From Silene conica (Eukaryota > Streptophyta > Magnoliopsida > Caryophyllales > Caryophyllaceae), in contig CM055317.2 in NCBI GenBank assembly GCA_029255685.2, positions 73,087,460-73,151,459 on the forward strand: a stretch of DNA of 64,000 nucleotides. The letters are read 5' to 3'. Made by a program: the position numbers and the translations under genes. Within the stretch, counting starts at the first letter, position 1. Each line of letters opens with the position of its first letter. Of the stretch, positions 10,037 to 21,300 are shown piece by piece. A model generated the notes under the pieces. The model worked only from the letters and a program-made list of their open reading frames with translations. It searched no databases and was not told the DNA's origin.

Positions 10037-12063
10037 CTATCTAACGGTCGTGTCGGTGGGCTGTGGGGTGGCGAAATGACTGGCCGCCCTAGCATTGTCG
10101 CCGCCATCATCGTCAAAGTCGCGTCTCGGCTGAGAAAAGCCTCCCGGGTTGCAGCTCTGAGTAGTGAACTGCGCCCCCTGTTGACTTAAGTATTCTTCAA
10201 TTGCCTTCAGCCTTTGGGATGTCTCGAGATCGTTTTGTCTTAGCTGAGCATTCTCTCGAAGAATTTTGCCGAGGAAACCTGCAATGAATAGTCAAACATG
10301 ATATTATATTCATTTAGTAAACGGTTAAATAATTGGTTAGTTTTAAATTTTAATAAACTATAAAATACAAACCTGGGGTGTATTGTGACTGGGTCCCAGC
10401 ACTTGAGTGGCGACGACGCTCGTAAAGGACTGGGGCTGCATTTCCCATACCGAGTATCAACCCTTTCTTGTTGAAACCGCCGTGTTCTTCGAAGTAGATC
10501 TCGTTGTCGTCGATATCTTGCTCCGGGATCCCTTCACTTATCATTTTGTTCTTTCTTGAAAAAACTTTTTCCTACAAAACAAAAATAAAATGTCATTAGT
10601 ATACGTTAATTAATTAGTAAACCAAACTACTAAAATATAAAGAAAAGTTTCTGTTAACTTACAAATAGTGCTTTGGGTTTCGTTGATAGCCAACCCTTTT
10701 TAGGATGTTTTTTGGTCTTCTCAAGCAACTTCAAGGCCGATGGTACATCAGTCCCATCTTCTCCAGCCTGCAATTTAAATCCAACCACAGTTGTTGAAAA
10801 AAACATTCAAGATTATCAAAGGGTGAAAATTATTGAAGACAAGAAAAAGTGAAGTAAAAACTAAACAATTACCATTTCATCCATCATCTGTAGGGTGTTT
10901 TTACGACCCATAATGTGAGTACCTAAGGCCTTGCCCTTTTCGGTACTTCCCGACATCCGGTTGGTCTTGTTTTTGTCGGATTTCTCTTGGAATTTTGGAT
11001 TGTCCTTTCTACCCTTCAGTTCTTCAAAAATATCCGCCGGTATCCACTGCGGCCTTTTCTCCGCTGGTTTCTGCATAGCGTAGTGGATTCTTTTGCGAAG
11101 GCGGTCTTTCATCATGTCTTCCCACGCCGACCTAACCGCTGCTCTATCACGAGGGTGAAAGGTAACTTTTTTCTGTTTCAAGAAAAAAAATAGTTAAATA
11201 AATATGAAACAATAAATAGGTAATAAATTATAATAAAACGGAAATAGGTAGTAAACAGTTAATAAATACCTCAAACCAATTCCACCACTCTTCCTTAATG
11301 TAATCCGACGCTTCTGACCAGTTGGGCGCATACTCCTTGTAGTTGCAAATAATGGTCTGTGTTATAAGAGTAGAAACGTCTTTGTCACTGAACCTGAAAA
11401 AGAGTTAAATGTGAAAATAAAATAGTCAACAAGTAATCATATTATAATCAATATATACGTATATATAATCAATTACCGTAAACAAATAAGATACTTACCA
11501 CTTGGCGCCTTCGTAATCAGTCGGATCGAGGTGTATATATAATCAATTACCGTAAACAAATAAGATACTTACCTTGAAGCCGACTGTAGCAATGTCATAC
11601 GACTTCCTACATAAAGAGGTTGTTCGGCATGTTTTAGCATTTGGAAGAAAGCTAATACATTAGGATTTGGAGATTCATCGACTACCTCGGCGTTTAGAGC
11701 ATCTTCCCTAATTTGATCAATGCTATCGCGTAACGCATCTTCCACCATATCTCTATAAGGATTGTCGGAGTGCATTGATGATCCTCCCTCTTCCTCAACG
11801 GAGAATTTCTCTCCGTGACACACCCAATCGTAGTAGTTATCACAAAACCCTCTCAAACCAAGGTGTTTCCGTACATCTTGCTCAACTAAATACTTTGTAT
11901 TCTTACACTTAGAACATGGACACCTAATTTCCCTATTCCTAACGTATTCGTCTTGTTGCTTAACATAGTTAATGAATTCATTAACACCAATTACGAAATC
12001 CTGCCTTATTTTTTTCCTAGAATCCAACCTTTCATACATCCATTTTCTTTCTAATCTCTTCAT
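10037..12063 (-). CDS. TNP2-associated domain fused to TNP1-type CACTA protein (spliced)
   Basis: This minus-strand gene is read from splice sites. Exon A, 12063-11573, starts at ATG 12063 (MKRLERKWMY), has IRCPCSKCKN and WVCHGE, and matches the Transpos_assoc domain at the start of TNP2 transposases. It ends at AG|GTAAGT, just where TNP2 would enter its catalytic region. A short exon ending at a GTAAGT near 11500 (LDPTDYEGAKW) has no visible acceptor. Exons 11393-11270, 11172-10873, 10767-10663, 10571-10373 and 10278-10037 then join in one frame with GT-AG borders. They encode a basic protein with HPRDRA and a C-terminal region like Transposase_24/TNP1 proteins. It has no DDE core, so it could bind DNA but not cut it. 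Expression is unknown. Confidence 0.65.
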
Positions 12064-12189
12064 AGTAAATCTACATATTTTAACAAACAATAACAACAAC
12101 TAATTAACAACAACAATTAAATAAAAACTACATATATATATATAACAACAACTAACAACAAAAACTAGTTAACAACTTATTAACAACAA

Positions 12190-12256
12190 TAACAATTAAT
12201 TAACAACAGCAATTAAATAACAACTACATATATAACAACAACTAACAACAACAACT

Positions 12257-12299
<43 letters not shown>

Positions 12300-12400
12300 C
12301 CACCAACACCAACACCAACAACAACACCAACACCAACAACAACAACAACACCAACACCAACACCAACACCAACACCAACACCAACACCAACACCAACCTG
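12190..12400. repeat. (AAC)n/(CACCAA)n microsatellite
   Basis: An almost pure AAC run grades into an AACACC hexamer run. It lies upstream (minus sense) of the CACTA gene start. The Leu/Val-only frame across it is not a gene. Confidence 0.9.
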
Positions 12401-12459
12401 CAAAAAAGAACAATTTACATATATTGGTCTGGGGTCCTTATCTCTCCAGCCTAAACCCA

Positions 12460-12670
12460 TCTTTGAATCTTTCATACCATTAGTAAACACTCTTATATTT
12501 TCTTAATTGTAATGAGACAAAAATTGGGCAGCACTTCCCTATTGTTCTCCAAATACATTATATAGAATGTATTTGGAGAACAATAAGGAAGTGTTGCCCA
12601 ATTTTTGTTTCATTACAATCAAGAAAATATAAGAATGTTTACTACCTAAATGGCATGAAAGATTCAAAGA
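12460..12670. repeat. Long near-perfect inverted repeat (hairpin) inside the CACTA element
   Basis: Two arms of about 100 bases (12460-12559 and 12571-12670) pair almost without mismatch around a short centre near 12563. Outer ends are tctttgaatc and gattcaaaga. A transcript through it, in either direction, would form a roughly 100-bp double-stranded stem. It lies in the presumed 5' leader of the transposase gene. Confidence 0.85.
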
Positions 12671-13029
12671 CAGTCCCAAAACGGGGACTATTCAACAATT
12701 ACACCTAATGTGTAATTATTGAACGGGTACTATTCAAGAATATTCTAAACAAATAAACAACACTAACAATCAACAACAATGCAAATTTTATATCAAAAAA
12801 CAAACCTCCTAAACATCTTAACAACAATATGCGACGGATTTGGGACGAAATTAGCTACTAACCTAATATTACTAACCACCTAACAATACTAACTAAACTA
12901 ATCAAATAACAATTAAACTAAACTAACTATTCCTAATAACAATAAAAAAACAATAGTACGAAATTTGCGACGGAATTTTGCGACGGATTAAACAAAAAAA
13001 ATTAAGACGGTATATTAATAAAATTAGTA

Positions 13030-13210
13030 TACATACATAAGAAAGAAAGAAGTGGCGGTGAGGTGGCAGGTGGAGGAGGAAGGAGAGGCGGCTGGCCGGA
13101 GGAAGGAGGGGCGGCGAGGAGGAAGGAGGGGCGGAGGAGGAAGGAAAAGGAAGGAAGGAGAAGGAGAAGGAGAGGAAGAAGGAGGGGCGGTTGGGATCTC
13201 CGGCGACGGC
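13030..13210. repeat. Purine-rich (GGA/AAG) low-complexity tract
   Basis: A plus-strand tract of GGA and GAAGG units; CT-rich on the minus strand. With the sequence to about 13290 it resembles a 5' UTR or promoter region for the minus-strand CACTA gene. Frames here are compositional artefacts. Confidence 0.6.
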
Positions 13211-13355
13211 GGCTCCGGCGGGGAGGTAGGGTAGGGTGGTTGGGTGGGTGGTTGGGTGGGTTGGGATCGCCGATAAATCGCTTAGGGTTTTTTTAATTAA
13301 TTGTGAAATTGATTTGGGGGAAAAATGAGATCCGCGGGTCTGTATTAAAAAACTT

Positions 13356-13735
13356 TGCGACGGACTTTTGCGACGGAATTTCCGTCGCAAATCTGGTCAA
13401 GGTCAAATCTTGACCAGATTTGCGACGGAATTTCCGTCGCAAATATTGACTCCTGCGACGGAAATTCCGTCGCAAATCTGGTCAACATTTGACCTTGACC
13501 TTCCTTTGGGCAAGTCTGGTCAATAAGTTTGCGACGGAAAGTCCGTCGCAAAAGTCAATATTTGCGACGGAATTTCCGTCGCAAACCTTCCCGCCATTTG
13601 ACTTTCATTACGCGGGTCTGGGAAATTCAGGTCCGTCGCAAATTCCGTCGCAAACAAAAAATCCGTCGCGAAATCCGTCGCAAAACTAATTTTGCGACGG
13701 ATTTCCTGTCCGTCGCAAAAAATCCGTCGCAATGT
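13356..13735. repeat. CACTA subterminal repeat array, right
   Basis: About 18 GCGACGG/CCGTCGC units, again often as AATT-centred palindromes, with TCTGGTCAAG-type spacers. It mirrors the left array. Confidence 0.85.
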
Positions 13736-13753
13736 CAGTATTTTTTTGTAGTG

Positions 13754-14380
13754 TTAAGTATATAAATAAAAAGATAATTAAATAGTAATAAAATATCAAT
13801 TGGATAATTATTGTTTTTAGAGTAATTACATTGACTATTACTTTGGTTAAATAAATTAAGTATATAAAAAAAGATAATTAAATAGTATTAAAATATCAGT
13901 TGGATAATTATTGAATTAGTTAATAAAATAATTGATTTCATTGGCTATTGTTTTAGAACACTTTCAGTGGTTATTACTTCGGTTAAATAAATTAATTATA
14001 TAAATAAAAAGATAATTAAATAGTAAAAAAATATCAGTTGTATAATTATTATTTATAGATCGATTACATTAGCTATTACTTTGATTAAATAAATTAAGTA
14101 TATAAAAAAAATGATAATTAAATAGTAATAAAATATCAGTTGGATAATTATTGAATTAGTTAACAAAATAATTAATTTCATTGACTATTGTTATAGAGCA
14201 ATTTCATTTCATATTACTTTTGTTAAAGAAATTAGGTACATAATTAAAAAGATAATTAAATAGTAATAAAATATTAGTTGGATAATTCTTATTTTTAGAT
14301 AATTGCATTGGCTAATAATTTAATTAAATAAATTAAGTATATAAATAAAAAAGATAATTAAATAATAAATTAATTGTAAA
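13754..14380. repeat. AT-rich tandem array with alternating unit lengths
   Basis: Units starting aagtatataaa or close variants recur near 13757, 13858, 14000, 14096, 14230 and 14334. That gives spacings of about 101, 142, 96, 134 and 104 bases, a short/long alternation. Each unit holds aagataattaaatag and ttggataatta. The same unit is found left of the CACTA element (9255-9333), so the array existed before that insertion. Confidence 0.7.
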
Positions 14381-14559
14381 CTAAGAGTTTTGGCTACCGT
14401 AGAGACGTAGAGTTATGGTATAATTTATTTTCTCCCTTCTCTTATTTAATTAAAAGTATAAATAGATGTAAGGATAAATATATTAAGTCTCTCTTATTTA
14501 ATTAAAAGTATAAATAGTTGTATTGATGAATATATTAAGCACTTAAGTTTATGAGGTAA

Positions 14560-15570
14560 ATTAAAAATACGAGCTATAGAATACGAACACATACGAATAT
14601 GAGCAAATGTAGAAAGAATAAGAGTTTAAGAGAATCACGAACTAAAAAATACGAGCACAGAAGAATGCGAGTTATTAACCTAAGAATACGAACTAATATA
14701 AAAAAATACGAGCCATTGAGCTAAGAATACGAGCTAATGTAAAAACAATACGAGTTATTAAGATAAGACGGGCTTTAAAATACGAGCACAAATGAATACG
14801 AGCTAATGAAAAAACAATACGAGGTATTGAGATAAGATTAGCTTCAAAATATGAGCACAAATGAATACGAATACGAGATTAAAAGGATCACGAACTTAAA
14901 TATACGAGAACATAAGAATACGACTTATTAAGATGAGAATACAAGCTAATGTAAACATAATATGAAAACACGAGCTAATTGAAACACTTCTCAAGCTAAA
15001 AAAAATAGAACCAAATTAGCAAGACGTCAAATTTCATAATATAATAAGCACTTAAGATTACGAGGTATAATTAAAAGAATACGAGCTACAAAATACGAAT
15101 ATATAAGAAATACGAGCTAATGTTAAAGGAATAAGAACTTAAGATAATCAGGACCTAAAAAATACGAGCACATAAAAACGCGAGTTATTAACGTAAGAAT
15201 GCGACCCTAATAGAGCTATTAAGCTAATTAAGAATACGAGCTAATGTAAAAATATACGAGTTATTAAGATAAAAATACGAGCTAATGTAAAAATAACATA
15301 CGAGCATATAAGAGAATCACGAACTTACAAATATGAGCATATAATAATATGGGCTAATATAAAAAGAATACCAGCTACTATAAAAGAAATACGGGATAAT
15401 AAGATAAAAATACGAGCTACTAAGATAAGAATACGAGCTAATGTAAAAAGTATACGAGCTAATAAGATGAAATACGAGCTATTAAAATAAGAATATGTGC
15501 TAATGTAAAAAAGAATACGATGTAATGAAAAGAATACGAGTTAATGTTAAAAGAGTACGAGCTTCAACTA
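14560..15570. repeat. Minisatellite of AATACGAGCTAATGTAAAA-type units
   Basis: About 1 kb of degenerate short units built on 'aatacgagcta', 'atgtaaaaa' and 'gagttattaagataag'. Unit length varies, roughly 12-30 bases. No gene. It lies directly before a Helitron-type 3' end, where such minisatellites are common. Confidence 0.75.
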
Positions 15571-15734
15571 TTTTCATATATTAGAAATATTGGAAAAATT
15601 ATTTTTACAGTGATGCGTAATATGTAAGTGTCTTTCCAAGACCATAGAATCGAAGGTACATGTTTCCGTTTCCATTGGAATTTCATGCACTTTCAACGTT
15701 CCATATTGTTCCATTGATGATGATACATCTGAGG

Positions 15735-16018
15735 TTTCATTAGCCATAAAAAATTATCATACTTGAATTATTCTCTTTATTATATGCCTATTATAATAAG
15801 TGTTTTTAGAAGATTAACTGTTACGATAATTACTTTGAAACCATATCAAGATCTTACCCGGGCAACGCCTTGGCCTGAGCCATAAAAAACAATCACACTT
15901 GAATTATTCTCTATATATGCCTATTATACTAAGTATTTTTAGAAGATTAACTGTTAGGATAATTACTTTGAAACCATGTCAAGATATTACCCGGGCAACG
16001 CCCGGGCATGAAATCTAG
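15735..16018 (+). mobile_element. Helitron-type 3' terminus, tandemly duplicated
   Basis: At 15990-16006 the hairpin CCCGGGC-aac-GCCCGGG is followed 12 bases later by CTAG (16015-16018) and then T, the canonical Helitron 3' end. The preceding 140 bases are a second copy of about 15735-15878, whose hairpin is mutated and lacks CTAG. The 5' terminus was not located with confidence; the element could reach back through the minisatellite and AT-rich array to about 8.5 or 9.2 kb. Confidence 0.65.
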
Positions 16019-16177
16019 TTAATTGGTATGATGAAATGATCTAGTAAAATATGGGCCGGTACATATACAAGAGCATTCAAACTAGGGACGTGAACAAAGA
16101 GACGATAACAAGCCTAAGTGGGCCTGTGCACGTGGACCAAAAGCCCATAAGAAGAAGAGGAGAAAACACATTGAGAT

Positions 16178-17252
16178 TAGGGCTGAGGAAAAAAACGAAC
16201 CGAATTTTTAAATCGCATTCGAACCGAAAACTGCAAAAAAAAAATCGGAAATTCGTTTTTTTTACGAAATCGGTATCCGAACCGCATTTTTTATTGTTAA
16301 ATCGGAGCGGATGTGGATCTCATTTATTCAAAACCGGACCCCGGTTTTTAAACCGGTTTAATAAAAAATCCTAAAATATATTCTAACTTTCTAAGTCTAA
16401 GTTTAAGCTCTCTAACTAAGCCGAAAGAAAAATCTTAAAACCAATTTACTACTAATTATACCAATATAATAGTAATAATACCATTACCATTTACCAATAC
16501 CATATGCCAATGTTAGTCTATTACCAATTACCATACGTTTAAATTCTAAATTAATCTAAAAACCTAGACTTAAATATTAGCCAAACACTAAAAGTAAACA
16601 AACAGGCTCGCCGCACGCAGCTTCTCACTTTCTCAATTCTCACTATCTCAGTCCTCTTCGTCAAATCTTCTTCAACTCTTCGTCTAGATCTACCGTCTTC
16701 TCATCAAAAATTCGACATCTTAGCAAATAAGGTTTGTTTATTCAGTCTTTTATACATTTTATAGATATATTTCGATCTTTGTTCATTAATGAAATGCTTC
16801 ATTCGTATTTTATAGATATATTTCGATCTTTGTTCATTAATGAAATGTTTCATTCGTATTTTATAGATATATTTCGATCTTTCTGTTTTTGTTCAGTGTT
16901 TCGTTTATATATTTTTTTTGAAATTTTCCAAAGTTGTATATTTTTATACCAACACAAACACAAAGCGTTGCTTTTGATTTTTTTTTTTTTTTTCCAGGAA
17001 ATCATTTTCCCAAATTCTATTGTAATTTATTACAAGAGCTTCTACAAGGAAAACATGGCTTTCGTGGTTTTGTGAAACCGGTTTCAAAACCGGTGCGGTT
17101 CAACCGGATTTCAAGATTCAGTTTCCATTTTCGAAACGGGCATAACGAATAAATACGGTGCGGTACCAGTATCATGAAATGAAATTTTTTATAAACTGAA
17201 TACCGGTTTTTAAAGCAAAACCGGTGCGGTATACCGCTTTTGCTCAGCCCTA
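16178..17252. mobile_element. Probable non-autonomous hAT element with ACCGG-rich ends
   Basis: It starts TAGGGCTGAGGAAAA and ends TTTTGCTCAGCCCTA, inverted repeats with one mismatch. Flanks (attgagat, and ttcgagat at 17255) resemble each other but do not form a clean 8-bp duplication. The ends are rich in CCGGTTT/AAACCGG. The centre (about 16590-16730) is CT-rich, like a gene 5' leader ending near AAG|GTTTGT, followed by a tandem repeat. No transposase domain is visible. Confidence 0.6.
16751..16885. repeat. 51-bp tandem repeat, about 2.6 copies
   Basis: A unit containing attttatagatatatttcg, atctttgttcattaatgaaa and attcgt is repeated with one or two changes. Because 51 is a multiple of three, it creates an open frame with a 17-residue repeat; I do not consider that frame a gene. 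Confidence 0.9.
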
Positions 17253-17639
17253 TATTCGAGATTAAGGTGATACCGTAAGCGGTGCAGATTTTTTTCCCAT
17301 TCGGTCTCCCATCATGTGTAATGTGTCAAAATTTTAAAGTATCAAGAATCACTCGTAGGTCTTCCATATCGAAAAAATAGAGAAGAGTGGTAATCTTATA
17401 AGCCAAGAAGCTACTGCTACTCCACTCATTGTCGGTTGCTTTTGGAATTAGACCTACTTGAACTTGTAAACTGGACACTATCCTTTTCTCGAGTACATGT
17501 CTGGAAAACATTGCCACAGCGTGCGTGCTTTAACATCAACATTTTAAGTTTTTAACATCGATATAATCACATTATCTTTTAATTTTTAGTTTCTTTTATC
17601 CATATTTTTTTTTACCGTAATCTGCACTTTATTATACCA
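17253..17639. other. Intergenic, no gene seen
   Basis: Unremarkable sequence between the hAT-like element and the left copy of the segmental duplication. Confidence 0.4.
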
Positions 17640-18043
17640 AAGAAACAGAATTCGGAGTCAAGCCCAACGTCAAGCAACAAACATTTTATAACATTGTGTG
17701 GCTAGATAATAGTATAAGTGACAATGACATATTATGGACTTTACGCGTATCAGTGTCGAATGAGTGTGTTGATTTGTACAAACTCAATCCTCATTTTGGA
17801 AGCATCCCTCCGTCAATTCTCGATAAATTCCGGTCAATTCAAGCAGTAATTAATCCCCAACTCCGGGCAGAACTGCAGCAACAACAACAAATCAATTTAG
17901 TAGTAATAATAATTGTAGTAACAATAACTATGATTCACCAACGTGACAATAGAGGTAGTACTCCTGGTATGACTACATACTAGCACTACACAAGAGAGTT
18001 CAGCGCAACACGCAGTTCTTGATGACACCGTCATTGATGTTAT
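17640..18043 (+). pseudogene. Unknown membrane-protein gene, left copy, 5' part
   Basis: This is homologous to about 28440-28950 of the right copy. An open frame (17696-17983) reads through NDILWT, NECVDLYKLNPHFGSIP, a Q run and a short hydrophobic VVIIIVVTIT stretch, then degenerates. I do not recognise the family. The gene is cut at 18043 by the Copia-2 LTR and resumes at 23631. In this stretch the left copy keeps a longer frame than the right copy, so neither copy is clearly the parent. Confidence 0.55.
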
Positions 18044-18258
18044 TGTAAATAATGAAAGTGTATTATTATGTTTGCTTGAATGTTACAGTGAAACATACAT
18101 TGCAATATATACAAGTCTTATAGAATGTAAACACTAATCTAAGTATGGTAATAGTGTAAGACAAACTCCATGATTGTAGGGGAGAATCGTGGTATGTGAA
18201 TAGCTCATTTATGGAGAATATATGAAGAGAATATCTTCATTATTCTGTATCCTTAACA
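18044..18258 (-). repeat. Copia-2 3' LTR (minus-strand element)
   Basis: A 215-bp LTR: plus-strand start TGTAAATAATG, end ATCCTTAACA. It differs from the other LTR (22621-23630 minus its insertion) at four positions, all transitions. Target duplication is gttat here and gttac at 23631, one mismatch. Confidence 0.9.
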
Positions 18259-18349
18259 CTACCCCGCAAGATGGACGGTCGGAGACGGAGACCAATCTTG
18301 GATGATAATTAGATATAGCGCGGTTTGTGTAGTGACTTTGTTAGAGTAT

Positions 18350-21300
18350 CACCGAGTATTGATATGTTGAATAAGGACAGAGCCTTTGCGGATGTGTTCC
18401 TTGACAAAGTGAAAGGAGAGGGCGAGATGCTTCATTCGTGAGTGGAACACCGGGTTTGCGGAATAGTGAGTTGCTGATACATTGTCGCAAAAAAATGTTG
18501 GGGCGGAATGCTTGGCGAAACCTAGTTCTTTGGGAATCAAAACGAGCCAGAGGATTTCTGCCGTAATGTCTGCGATTGCCCGAAACTATGCTTCAGTTGA
18601 TGAACGCGATAGGGCGCGTTGCTTCTTCGAGGACCAGGAGATGAGATTAGTACCAATGTATATAATGTAACTAGTGGTGGAAATGTAGTCATTAGGGTCA
18701 CCTGCCTAATCCGCATCGCAGAAGGCATGAAGATTGAGTGGTGATGAGCGGTTGAGGTGAATGCCTAGGTGAAGGGTTCCGTTTGGGTAACGTAGTAGGC
18801 GTTTCAGGGCTATCCAGTGAGTGGAGGTGGGGTGAGTGAGAAATTGGGCTAGTTTGTTGACGGGAAATGCGATGTCAGGTCGGGTGAGCGATAGATATTG
18901 TAAACTACCAATGATTGCGCGATAGTCAGCAATATTCTCAATGGGCTGATTTTTGCCGTGGGTTAGTGGAGGGTGAGAAATCATGAGAGTCGAGGCAGGT
19001 GAGCTTTCTTGCATATTGAATTTGTGGAGAAGATCAGATAGGTATTTGGTTTGGTTGAGGTGGAGGCCGTTGGATGTCGGGGTTACTTCGATGCCGAGAA
19101 AGAACGATAGTGGGCCAAGGTCTTTTAAGGAGAAGTGGTTGGATATTTGGTCGATGAACGTGCGAATGTGTTTTTGATTTGGGCCGCTGATGACGATGTT
19201 ATCAACATATAGACAAGCACAAATAGGGCGGTGGTGGTTGTTCGTTTGATGAAGAGAGATGGGTCGGATATGGAGTTTTGGAAGTGGCAGGATAGAAGAT
19301 AGGATTTGAGAGCGGTGTGCCAGGCTCGAGGGGCCGTTTGAGACCATATATGGCTTTGTGGAGTTTGCATACGTGGTCGGGTTTGGTGGGGTCGACAAAT
19401 CCGGGTGGTTGGGTCATGTAAACGGAGTCGGTGAGGGTGCCTTGGAGAAAGGAATTATTTATGTAGAGTTGGTGTAAGTGCCATTGGTGGGTCACGACTA
19501 GGGAGATGACAAGGCGAATGGTAGTGGGTTTGATAATGGGACTGAAAGTTTCGGAGTAGTCGATTCTGGGACGTTGATGGAACCCTTTAGCTACGAGTCG
19601 AGTCTTATGTTGTTTTAGTGTACCATCCGGGTTATATTTAATTCGGTAAACCCATTTACATCCAACAACATTCTGGGCTTGGGTGGGAGGAACAAGGGAC
19701 CAGGTTTGGTTGCGGAGTAGGGCCTGATGCTCGTCAAGCATGGCGGTTCTCCATCGGGTGTCAATAAGGGCTTGTTTGGTAGTGGTGGGCGTGGTGTGAG
19801 AGGAGGGTAGGGCGGTTGTTTTGGCATATTTGGGGTTGGGTCGGATAATGTTGTTGGAGAGGCGTGTGACAGCGCGGGATGGTGGTGGTGGTGGTGATGA
19901 TGGTGAGGATTAGGGGGGCTGGTTGTACGTAAGGAGAGGGATGTTTGGGGAGTGGAGTAGTGGGCGTGGTTTGAGGATGAGATGAGGGAGAGAGTGGGCT
20001 GGATAGGTGGGGTGATATAGGGGTAGCTGGGGTTTGGTTTGGGTCTGGGGTGTTGTTGTTGGGCTGGTCATGTGGGGATGTGAGAGTGAGGATAGTTGTG
20101 GGTGGAGAGGTGGGGTTTGGGCTTGGCTGATTTGGAGAGTCAGGGATAGGGGGTTTGGGCTTTAGTGTATTGGAGATTCAGGGATATGGGTGTTTGGAGT
20201 TGGGCCTGTAACGTCAGTGTTGAGCTGGTAAGGGAGGACAGACTGAGAATGGGGATGGTCAGAGAGCAACATTGGTTTGGGGATGGGAGGGACGTGGGCT
20301 GGGATGAGACTAGGTCCGGGTATTGGTATTCTGTTTCGATGAATTTAACGTGACGGGAGGTGTAGAGTCGTTTTGTGGTTGGTTCATAGCAAAGGAATGC
20401 ACTCTGGCTTGTAGAATAACCAGCAAAAACACACGGTTTTGATTTTGGGTCAAGTTTGTGTTTGGCATGCGATCGAAGCCAAGGATAGCAAAGACAACCG
20501 AAAGAGTGTAGTTTGTTGTAGTTGGGTTCTTTGGCCAAACAAAAGGATATATGGGTTTTTATTTTGTAGAGTTTGGGTGGGTAAACGATTTATGAGGTAT
20601 GTGGCGGTTGCAAAGGCATATGGCCAGAAGGTTGTGGGCATTTTGGCGTGGTGTAAGAGGGCAATGCCGGTTTCGACTACATGTCTGTGACGGCGTTCAG
20701 CGAAACCGTTGTGTTCCGGGGTGTGTGGTGGGGACGTAAGATGGGAGATGCCGTCATTTAGTAATAGTGGGGTGAGTATAGTATATTCTCCCCCTTTGTC
20801 GGAGTAGAATTAACGGATCGGTTTTTGGAAGTATTTTTCAACAATTGCTTTAAACCGTTGAAAGGTGAGAAGTGTGTCGGATTTGCGTTTGAGTGGGTAT
20901 AGCCAGAAATAATGTGTGTGATGGTCGAAAAAAATGACATAATATTTGTAAGAGTCATGAGATAAAAGTGGAGCGGTCCATACATCGGAGTAGATAAGGT
21001 CAAGCGGTGCGCTGGAGCGGAACGTGGAAGTCGAAAATGGTAGCTTGTGACTTTTATTAATGCAACAGGAATTACAATGCGGAAAAGTTGAAATGCGGAA
21101 ATTATAAATAGAGTTTAACAGTTTAAGAGTTGCATGTGACGGATGCACTAAACGAGTATAACAGAGGTGACTAGATGTTGTGATAGTTGAGTGGAATGCT
21201 TGAGGGGTAGATGCAGGGGGTTCCCATTGATTGACTCCGTCACGAAACAAACCTTAAAAGAGGATCCTATCCGTCGACGAGTCCTTGAAACAAAAGGAAG

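Larger units (their letters stand above)
9334..13753 (-). mobile_element. CACTA (En/Spm-type) transposon with internally deleted coding region
   Basis: A 4420-bp element with ends CACTACAAAACAATG and, inverted, CACTACAAAAAAATACTG. The flanks share ttaa, so a duplication of 2-4 bp is possible but ambiguous. Both subterminal regions (about 9354-9790 and 13356-13735) carry roughly 18-20 copies of GCGACGG in both orientations, many as back-to-back palindromes; such motifs bind the element's own TNPA-like protein in En/Spm. The internal minus-strand gene (12063-10037) has only the N-terminal TNP2-associated domain fused to a TNP1-type protein, so the catalytic DDE core is missing. It sits within an AT-rich tandem array. 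Confidence 0.85.

Noticed and set aside
12196..12490. Leu/Val-rich and Gly/Val-rich frames
   Set aside because: Translations of an AAC/CACCAA microsatellite.
13052..13390. Arg/Gly-rich and Pro/Ser-rich frames
   Set aside because: Compositional artefact of the purine-rich tract and subterminal repeats; no domain.
16051..17152. Frames of 72-113 codons
   Set aside because: They span hAT ends and a 51-bp tandem repeat; no homology recognised and no plausible start context.
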